Origin: GWF sp031972135
Lineage (GTDB): Bacteria > Patescibacteriota > Microgenomatia > UBA1400 > UBA12108
DNA length: 14,345 nucleotides
Assembly (NCBI GenBank): GCA_031972135.1
Contig: DALYFH010000023.1
Coordinates: 1 to 14,345, forward strand
Direction of reading: 5' to 3'
Part shown: piece by piece, positions 6,733-12,112 of the stretch
Numbering within the stretch: the stretch's first letter is position 1
Layout of the letters: each line of letters begins with the position of its first letter
Program-made: the position numbers and the translations under genes
Notes under the pieces: generated by a model
Databases searched by the model: none
What the model was told of the DNA's origin: nothing
The model's input: the letters and a program-made list of their open reading frames with translations, nothing else

Positions 6733-8256
6733 TTATTTGCCAAAGTTACTTATGATTGTGTTGAAATCGAGGATGGTGTATGGGTTCCCAAACTTGGTAA
6801 TTAGCAGATTAAAGTCCAAAATCTCTACTCGTCCATCATTATTAAGATCCCCAGGAATGCTAGTCTCTGGGAGATTTAACTTAAGCCTAGTTGCAACAAC
6901 CATTTTTTGGTCAAAGGTCCCAGGGACACTGCGTGTTTGGGTGCCTATCACATAAAAGTCATTTGCATCAATTACTTCATTGCTATCTCCTGATATGCGT
7001 GCGAGACGTGGGTAGAGGAGGGGAGTTTTTTGGATATCGCTGCCACTCCAGAAATCATAGTTGGACCCAGGAATAAGGGTAGGAGCGCTCCAGTTGACGA
7101 GATCAGTTGAGAGTCTAAGGGTAGCACCAACTGACATATCAAAACCGACCCCTATGTAATAGGGGGTGTTGTGGACTTTTGCCACACTAAAGCTAATGAC
7201 ATCGGCTATTTTGCGCTGATAACTGCGACCTGATCCAGGGGTAGGTCCGACCATGCGGAGAGTAGAGTTGAGTATATCGCTACTGCGTCCTCCTTTGACT
7301 GAAAAAGAATTGTAGTACCGATCTAGCTCGAAACCAGGTGGGAGGGCAGAATCGGTCCAAGCTCTGTTGTAATATGTTTTAAAAGTTGATGGATCTACGC
7401 CTTGGGAGGTAATGGGTGCACGAATAACTTTGAGTCCTGGTCCTCTCCCTAGGGCAGGATCACCTTGACTCAAGTCTTCGTAGTATACGTAGAGGTAATT
7501 ATTGTCCACAAAGCCTGTGGGTTGCCTAATCCCACCATCGGTTGCTTTGACATAGCTAGTCCCTCCGTTTAGAGATTCGATGTAACCGTTGGCTGGCCAA
7601 GCGATTGGGCCAAAATGTTGAAGCGTGGGGTTGCTTAGATTATTAGTATCAAAGGGGAAACTGCTCAAACTAACAAAAGCATTGTAACTACCCCACCAGA
7701 GATTTGGATCACAACTAAGCTCGCCATATCCCATATCGGGAAGAGGAGCACAACCTGGGATTTTTTCGCCCATATTACTATTGTTGCTACCAGCCTCGCC
7801 GTGATTAATGGTGTAGATGGTGGGAGTAGAGTTTTTGTTAATTAAATGGGCGGAGAAAACGCCATAGTAGTCTCGTCGCCATAGAGGGAGCGTAGGAGCG
7901 ATGTTGTAGGTAGATGAATCGAGGAGAGGAGAGGTGAGCGTGCGACAAGTGCCTCGGTCGACGATGTTCTCTGTATATGAGAGGGCAAATATATTGCTGG
8001 GAGTCGTGCAAAGAGTAGTGTTATAAGTGGAGATAAAATAAACTTTCCAGCCACCAGGGTTAGAGTAGCTGAGATTCCAGGGAGTGACCTCGGCTGTAAA
8101 GTGATTGGAGGTCTCGTAGTTATTGAAGTAAATTTTTGATGGTTCAATGTTTTCTAGCTGAGATATGTCTGGGCGTGGTGGGGTGGCTGCGACGCGAGTC
8201 GTAAAGAGGATCGAGGCTAAGATAAAGATAGTGGAAGCAGCGAGAGATTTTGACAT
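6733..8256 (-). CDS. Secreted propeller-like protein with a C-terminal degenerate dockerin-type segment
   Basis: 507 aa. Signal peptide MSKSLAASTIFILASILFTT, cleaved probably after VAA (about residue 24). The body is rich in aromatic and polar residues with repeated W/Y and S-x-D patterns, for example STDLVNWSAPTLIPGSNYDF and IGVGFDMSVGATLRLSTDL. Such patterns occur in beta-propeller glycoside hydrolase or sialidase-like folds, but I see no catalytic signature and do not name an enzyme. The C-terminus has a complete dockerin-like calcium loop, GDLNNDGRVEILDFNLLITK, followed by a second repeat reduced to YTILDFNTIISNFGK with no calcium loop. In many Patescibacteria such dockerin-like tails occur on secreted proteins without known cohesins. 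No SD precedes the ATG. It is divergent from the SIMPL gene and is followed by the RAYT gene. Confidence 0.85.
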   Translation of the reverse strand: MSKSLAASTIFILASILFTTRVAATPPRPDISQLENIEPSKIYFNNYETSNHFTAEVTPWNLSYSNPGGWKVYFISTYNTTLCTTPSNIFALSYTENIVDRGTCRTLTSPLLDSSTYNIAPTLPLWRRDYYGVFSAHLINKNSTPTIYTINHGEAGSNNSNMGEKIPGCAPLPDMGYGELSCDPNLWWGSYNAFVSLSSFPFDTNNLSNPTLQHFGPIAWPANGYIESLNGGTSYVKATDGGIRQPTGFVDNNYLYVYYEDLSQGDPALGRGPGLKVIRAPITSQGVDPSTFKTYYNRAWTDSALPPGFELDRYYNSFSVKGGRSSDILNSTLRMVGPTPGSGRSYQRKIADVISFSVAKVHNTPYYIGVGFDMSVGATLRLSTDLVNWSAPTLIPGSNYDFWSGSDIQKTPLLYPRLARISGDSNEVIDANDFYVIGTQTRSVPGTFDQKMVVATRLKLNLPETSIPGDLNNDGRVEILDFNLLITKFGNPYTILDFNTIISNFGK

Positions 8257-8303
8257 GAGAGTAAGATTTGCTTATGATCTGAGTGTAGCATAATAGTTAA
8301 AGA

Positions 8304-8309
8304 GAGGAG
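8304..8309 (+). promoter_or_regulatory. Shine-Dalgarno GAGGAG deciding the SIMPL gene start
   Basis: GAGGAG at 8304-8309 lies 7 bases before the ATG at 8317. The upstream in-frame GTG at 8311 is one base from it and is too close to be the start. A weak promoter can be drawn in the 54-bp divergent gap (TTGCTT 8268-8273, CATAAT 8289-8294), with a short 15-bp spacer. Confidence 0.6.
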
Positions 8310-8316
8310 AGTGGAT

Positions 8317-9048
8317 ATGATGAAACGTGTTTTAGAAATGACTTTGGTAGCTCTACTAGTAGCAGGGGTTGTAGGAGTTTACTTTAAAGTGGTGGGAGCC
8401 CTCCCAATTGCTGTTACTCAGACCCAGAAAATGACAACATTTGATGTAAGTGGAGAGGGTAGAGTGGTAGTAGTACCAGATGAAGCTACACTCCAGCTAG
8501 GAGTAACCGATCAGGGTCGCAACCTAAAGACCGTACAGCAATCTATCAATATGAAGATGGAGCAGGTAGGTAAGAGTCTAAAAGGAATGGGGATAGATGA
8601 CAAAGATATTAAAACCACAGGATATAACGTATACCCAGATTATCAAGAAGAAGGTCTGTACCGAGCTCAAGCTAGCTTGAGTGTAAAGATTCATGATCTA
8701 GATAAAGTATCTGATGCATTAGATCTAGTGGGAAGTCTGGGACTAGATAACGTTTCTGGTCCTAGCTTTGGACTATCTGAAGAGCTAAGCGAGAAGACCA
8801 CGCGAGAAGCCAGAGAAGAAGCGATTGAGAAAGCTAAAACTAAAGCCAGTGAGCTAGCAGAGCTCTCAGGCATGAAACTAGGTCGGATTGTAAACATTAG
8901 CGAAGGATCTATGGGTGGCTACCCAGTACCTATGTACTCTCGAGATATGGCAGTGTCCTCGACGATGGAAGCAAAAGTTGAGACACCAGTTGAAGCTGGG
9001 AGTAGTGAGGTAGTGGTGAGTGTCACACTGTCTTACGAGACTCGCTAA
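8317..9048 (+). CDS. SIMPL (DUF541) domain protein, membrane-anchored or secreted
   Basis: 243 aa from the ATG at 8317, chosen because of the well-spaced GAGGAG. The N-terminus MMKRVLEMTLVALLVAGVVG is a signal anchor or signal peptide. The rest matches the SIMPL/DUF541 fold over its full length: TFDVSGEGRVVVVPDEATLQ at the start, the helix KTVQQSINMKMEQVGKSLKG, MGIDDKDIKTTGYNVYPDY, a second strand-helix unit with DLDKVSDALDLVGSLGLDN, then REEAIEKAKTKASELAELSG and the closing strand VVVSVTLSYE. SIMPL proteins (for example E. coli YggE, Brucella BP26) are periplasmic or outer-surface oligomers linked to stress; the exact role is unclear. It ends tail-to-tail with the next gene, overlapping 4 bp. 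Confidence 0.92.
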   Translation: MMKRVLEMTLVALLVAGVVGVYFKVVGALPIAVTQTQKMTTFDVSGEGRVVVVPDEATLQLGVTDQGRNLKTVQQSINMKMEQVGKSLKGMGIDDKDIKTTGYNVYPDYQEEGLYRAQASLSVKIHDLDKVSDALDLVGSLGLDNVSGPSFGLSEELSEKTTREAREEAIEKAKTKASELAELSGMKLGRIVNISEGSMGGYPVPMYSRDMAVSSTMEAKVETPVEAGSSEVVVSVTLSYETR

Positions 9049-9755
9049 TCGGTTTCTTTATCAATGGCTTTTTCGAGATCTAGGCTAGTTTTGTATAGAG
9101 CTTTTAGATCTTTATATAACGTAGTTAAGTTTTCGTGGACTTCTCTCGCCCTAGTTACTGGGATGGTGTTAGAGAGGGTGTCGAGTGCGTTGACTAGAGT
9201 ATTTTTTAGATTAAGTGAGAGGAAGAGGAGGGTATCGGTTTCTTGATGGCTTAAGTGGTGCGTTAGGCGTCTTCTGGTTTCTTTTTCTTCGAGACTAACC
9301 TCATACTGATGGCCAGTAAAGAGAGCCAGCGGGGTGATCATGATGAGCGCGCCGAGCTGGGAGAGGTGCATGAGATCGCCCAGGTTGGTGCCAGGTAAAA
9401 AGATGAAGTAGAGGATGAGGGCGCCAGTTAAGACTAGGGTTGCCTCGATCTCGTAGAGCATAGAGACAGCAAAGAGGAGGAAATAGAGGAGGAAGAAGAG
9501 GGGAGAGGTTAGAGCACCTGTTTCTGTGACTAGGAGGAGGATCATAGAGGTCAGGATAGTTAGATCCAGCGTTACACTACTCCTATGAAATAGCTTGGGG
9601 TAGTGCTTTCTTAGACTATGCGTGGAGAAGTAGAGGAGAGTGAGCACACCAACTAACTGGAGAGTATAGGGCTCTAGAGGGGAGAGGAGCCAGATTAGAA
9701 CGCCAAAGACAGCGGCAAAAAGAAGGATAGTGTGGAGAATAAACCGGGCAGGCAT
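9045..9755 (-). CDS. Multi-pass membrane protein with a C-terminal helical (coiled-coil-like) tail
   Basis: 236 aa from ATG 9753-9755 (MPARFILHTILLFAAVFGVL). The frame opens 22 residues earlier at 9821, but that N-terminus (MLVWRYYRLYCEM...) is unusual and would overlap the divergent promoter, so I prefer the shorter form. About five or six hydrophobic helices fill residues 5-150, then a helical cytoplasmic tail with EVSLEEKETRRRLTHHLSHQ, and later LKNTLVNALDTLSNTIP and ENLTTLYKDLKALYKTSLDL. This looks like the sensor membrane half and dimerisation helices of a histidine kinase, but no phospho-acceptor H-box with an ATPase domain follows. It could be a truncated kinase or a stand-alone membrane sensor. 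The stop overlaps the SIMPL stop by 4 bp. GATACTATA repeats on the minus strand lie upstream. Confidence 0.75.
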   Translation of the reverse strand: MPARFILHTILLFAAVFGVLIWLLSPLEPYTLQLVGVLTLLYFSTHSLRKHYPKLFHRSSVTLDLTILTSMILLLVTETGALTSPLFFLLYFLLFAVSMLYEIEATLVLTGALILYFIFLPGTNLGDLMHLSQLGALIMITPLALFTGHQYEVSLEEKETRRRLTHHLSHQETDTLLFLSLNLKNTLVNALDTLSNTIPVTRAREVHENLTTLYKDLKALYKTSLDLEKAIDKETD

Positions 9756-9778
9756 AAATATGATTGTATAGTATCCAG

Positions 9779-9805
9779 TTGACATTTCACAGTATAACCT
9801 ATAGT
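9779..9805 (+). promoter_or_regulatory. Promoter of the three-gene plus-strand cassette
   Basis: A perfect TTGACA at 9779-9784 is followed by TATAGT at 9800-9805 (15-bp spacer) or TAGTAT at 9802-9807 (17-bp spacer). A start near 9812-9815 would leave a leader of about 25 bases to the ATG at 9840. The same stretch has two copies of TATAGTATC (9767-9775 and 9800-9808). A second possible -10, TAGATT at 9827-9832, would give a leaderless message. Confidence 0.4.
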
Positions 9806-9839
9806 ATCTCCATACTAACATGACTGTAGATTAGTTTTT

Positions 9840-11171
9840 ATGCCGTACAAATCTCATGAGAATAAGCTGCATTGGAGTGTGGGGATAAAAAGTTTTGCCG
9901 TACTTGGACTGATGAGCCTGCTATCTAGTCTGGCATGTGGTGCCAGTGCAGAAATGCTAGGGAATGTTGCGGCTGACTGTTTGCACCCCAGAGTAGATAA
10001 CACTACAAACCAGCTATCACTTGATACTGCTAACTGTAATCCTGATGACAGATTAAACTTGGTCTTATTTCAGCAACTACTAGCTAACTATATAAGTGCC
10101 ACGGATGATCTATACATTAATCCCAACTTTTTTGAAGAAAATATACCCAGTGCAAAAATAGAACCTGCCAATGGTGCAAATTCTCAAGAAATGACTATTG
10201 GATTGAGTGACTTACCAGATACAATAACACTCACTAAACTCGAGGGTGATAGTACTCTTTACGTCCCTACCAAGATGGTGTTTTTTGATCTGGGTGTTCA
10301 GCAACCATATACTGTTGAAGCTGTAGTCCCAGTCGACCGATTTGTGGCATCTATTAATAGTGCGACGGTTTACGGAGAAGGGGTAGAACTACCAACGGAT
10401 TCAACAGATTGGATAAGACTATTGTTTTTTGGAGGCGGTGGGATCATAACTTTAGTCACCGGTTTTTGGCTGTATTCTATTTTTCGCGATGATACTTCTT
10501 ATACTGGTGCTCGAGGAGGCCAAAATAAGCCAGCATATAAAAATACTGAAGATACTATCTATGATGATTTTAATCGCTCTTCTAGGGACAATTCCCCTGG
10601 ACATGGATATCCTAGTATTGATTTGGGTACCAGTTATACAGGAAAAGTCACTGTGGATATGGATCACCTTGCAGGCTACGTGAGGGCAACGGAAGCAGCT
10701 GCTAACTCTATCGCATTTAATCTGAGCATGGCAACGCCAAGAGACCCAGGTTTAGTTGCTGATGCACGACAGGCTGTAGATGGTGCTCGTGAAATAGCTA
10801 AGGCAGTGTCTGATCTGCGTGGCGCCGGGAGAGTGGAGGGATTACCTATTCATGATGAAACAATACAACGTATAGCTCTTGCTATGAGTGATCAATATAG
10901 CGATGTGCCACCTACTCTTGATGCTATCGTCCATCATGCTATGGGTGCTCAGTTTTCGGGGAGAGTAGAAGCACTAGCTGAACATATACATAAAGTAGCT
11001 AGTATGGTGACTGATGCGACGGGAGATACGATTGCACATATGGGGATAGTGCATGGTGAGCAATTAATGGCTGCTCGAGGGGTAGAAGAAATAAAAAAGA
11101 ACATTGAAGGGTTAAAAGAAGATATAGCACACTCTGAGCGTGTCAGAAATTCTATCCCACCAGGCAAATAG
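9840..11171 (+). CDS. Unrecognised single-span membrane protein with extracellular and helical cytoplasmic domains
   Basis: 443 aa; I do not recognise the family. The N-terminus has a basic/polar start and a hydrophobic stretch (residues 15-36, VGIKSFAVLGLMSLLSSLAC) ending in ACGASAE, most likely a signal peptide. An extracellular region with a Cys pair (DCLHP, NCNPDD) runs to about residue 190. One membrane helix lies at 192-214 (LLFFGGGGIITLVTGFWLYS). A polar Gly/Ser/Asp/Tyr linker (about 215-262) leads to a mostly helical C-terminal part with AGYVRATEAAANSIAFNLSM, LVADARQAVDGAREIAKAVS and a final amphipathic helix EEIKKNIEGLKEDIAHSERV. The long Ala-rich helices recall signalling or filament-like coiled coils, but no domain can be named. 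No SD precedes the ATG. It is the first of three genes in the same direction, 47 bp before the next one. Confidence 0.8.
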   Translation: MPYKSHENKLHWSVGIKSFAVLGLMSLLSSLACGASAEMLGNVAADCLHPRVDNTTNQLSLDTANCNPDDRLNLVLFQQLLANYISATDDLYINPNFFEENIPSAKIEPANGANSQEMTIGLSDLPDTITLTKLEGDSTLYVPTKMVFFDLGVQQPYTVEAVVPVDRFVASINSATVYGEGVELPTDSTDWIRLLFFGGGGIITLVTGFWLYSIFRDDTSYTGARGGQNKPAYKNTEDTIYDDFNRSSRDNSPGHGYPSIDLGTSYTGKVTVDMDHLAGYVRATEAAANSIAFNLSMATPRDPGLVADARQAVDGAREIAKAVSDLRGAGRVEGLPIHDETIQRIALAMSDQYSDVPPTLDAIVHHAMGAQFSGRVEALAEHIHKVASMVTDATGDTIAHMGIVHGEQLMAARGVEEIKKNIEGLKEDIAHSERVRNSIPPGK

Positions 11172-11199
11172 TAGACTTATAGTAGTATTGTGGTAGAAT
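11172..11199 (+). promoter_or_regulatory. Possible internal promoter before the 120-aa gene
   Basis: TGG-TAGAAT (11191-11199) is an extended -10 with a 5-of-6 hexamer. TAGACT at 11172-11177 is a 4-of-6 -35 with a 16-bp spacer. The predicted start would be about 12 bases before the ATG at 11219, leaving room for the SD. Confidence 0.3.
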
Positions 11200-11207
11200 A
11201 CGTGTGT

Positions 11208-11213
11208 AGGAGG
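11208..11213 (+). promoter_or_regulatory. Consensus Shine-Dalgarno AGGAGG deciding the start at 11219
   Basis: AGGAGG at 11208-11213 lies 5 bases before the ATG at 11219. The in-frame GTG at 11213 overlaps the SD itself and cannot be the start. It is the only full-consensus SD in the window. Confidence 0.75.
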
Positions 11214-11218
11214 TGTGT

Positions 11219-11581
11219 ATGAAAGAACCTGAAAAATTGATGAATAGGAAGCAGGAAAACTGGGCGACAGAGGCAGCGGCAAGATTAATATATCCTGCAA
11301 TAGCAATTTTGCTTGTTTTAGGTATAGCTGAATGCGGGAATGCCATAGGTTTTGCTAACCAGGCATTGCACTTCGCATTTAATCAGTTATCCAAAGTAGG
11401 TGATCTAGCTAGCGACGCAATCGAAGGATATAAAAATGCTCCTTCACTTGACCTGTTTAGTGCGTGGTTAGGTGGTAAAAATCCTGGAATCGAGATAGCT
11501 GACTCCTTATCACGAACAAATCATGATGTGATTGGTGGAACACAACGAGTGATTCTTTCGCTCAAGCAGTTAGGTAAATAA
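11219..11581 (+). CDS. Unrecognised small single-span membrane protein
   Basis: 120 aa from the ATG with the AGGAGG sequence. A charged N-terminus (MKEPEKLMNRKQENWATEAA) is followed by one membrane helix at about residues 22-38 (LIYPAIAILLVLGIAEC). The rest is amphipathic: NQALHFAFNQLSKVGDLASD, a Gly/Pro-containing turn AWLGGKNPGIE, and a final helix TQRVILSLKQLGK. The orientation is unclear because both flanks are charged. I know no family. It starts with the same ribosome-binding and start block as the next gene, and both proteins begin with a Lys-Glu-Pro stretch. It probably works with its neighbours, either the membrane protein upstream or the lipoprotein downstream. Confidence 0.7.
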   Translation: MKEPEKLMNRKQENWATEAAARLIYPAIAILLVLGIAECGNAIGFANQALHFAFNQLSKVGDLASDAIEGYKNAPSLDLFSAWLGGKNPGIEIADSLSRTNHDVIGGTQRVILSLKQLGK

Positions 11582-11608
11582 CAATTTTCAGTTTATTGAA
11601 AGGTGTGT

Positions 11609-12055
11609 ATGGATAAAGAACCGCGACGTGTAGATATGCCTGTTTGGATGAAGCAAATGTTTCTCCTTTCGATATTTTTTCTGACTGCTTGCAGTGAGAG
11701 TGTGCCTACTGCTGGAGCAAATACTATATATACGGTTGCTGCCTCGAGAATGAGCCCAAATACGTGCGCAATGACAGTGAGTGGAGGTGAAGCTCTTGAA
11801 CCAGTCAAATTGATATATCCCAAAGAGCAAGTTAAGAGTGATCCTGGTCTTGAGGAATCAGAGTATATTGGTCTTGCTAATCAAGAGGTTAGTACAGGTG
11901 AGCGAACAAGTGACAAATTTGTAGATGGTTATTTGTATACCGGGGGTGAGATGTGGTGTCCTGCACCTGTAGCCATAGAGCTATCAGATACTGGTCAAGT
12001 GTTGTATTGCCAAGGTGGGACTAGTGCAGACTCTGAAACAACAGTTTGTAAGTAG
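11609..12055 (+). CDS. Unrecognised small lipoprotein with four further cysteines
   Basis: 148 aa from the ATG at 11609. An AAAGG-type SD ends 5 bases before this ATG; an in-frame GTG at 11603 overlaps it and is unlikely. The N-terminus (MDKEPRRVDMPVWMKQMF) is basic, then LLSIFFLTAC, a canonical lipobox with Cys28 as the lipidated residue. The mature part (about 120 residues) has four cysteines (NTCAM, MWCPAP, LYCQGG and TVCK at the end), enough for two disulfides, and otherwise beta-rich polar sequence. No family is recognised. It ends 57 bp before leuS and closes the three-gene cassette. A surface-exposed, membrane-tethered protein is likely; partners are unknown. Confidence 0.75.
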   Translation: MDKEPRRVDMPVWMKQMFLLSIFFLTACSESVPTAGANTIYTVAASRMSPNTCAMTVSGGEALEPVKLIYPKEQVKSDPGLEESEYIGLANQEVSTGERTSDKFVDGYLYTGGEMWCPAPVAIELSDTGQVLYCQGGTSADSETTVCK

Positions 12056-12096
12056 TAAGCATGTAATGCATCTTAGTACCATATCCTCCTAAACAT

Positions 12097-12105
12097 TGGT
12101 AAAAT
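12097..12105 (+). promoter_or_regulatory. Extended -10 element before leuS (leaderless start)
   Basis: TGG-TAAAAT at 12097-12105 is an extended -10 with a 5-of-6 hexamer, 7 bases before the ATG at 12113. No SD lies between them. No clear -35 is seen. A start at or beside the ATG is predicted. Confidence 0.4.
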
Positions 12106-12112
12106 AAACATC

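Larger units (their letters stand above)
6071..6739. repeat. 10-bp direct repeat flanking the RAYT transposase gene (6071-6080 and 6730-6739)
   Basis: GGATTATTTG occurs at 6071-6080 and 6730-6739. The left copy overlaps the RAYT stop codon, the right copy overlaps the stop of the dockerin gene. On the coding strand both read CAAATAATCC across a Lys-TAA end. The repeat could be a footprint of insertion or duplication, or a coincidence of two similar gene ends. Confidence 0.4.

Noticed and set aside
11588..11830. Minus-strand frames of 76-80 aa over the lipoprotein gene
   Set aside because: The plus-strand gene has an SD and a canonical lipobox; the minus frames show neither domain nor start signal.
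12056..12112. Terminator or RNA element before leuS
   Set aside because: Only a 4-bp stem (GCAT/ATGC near 12060) without a T-run is present, too weak to call.
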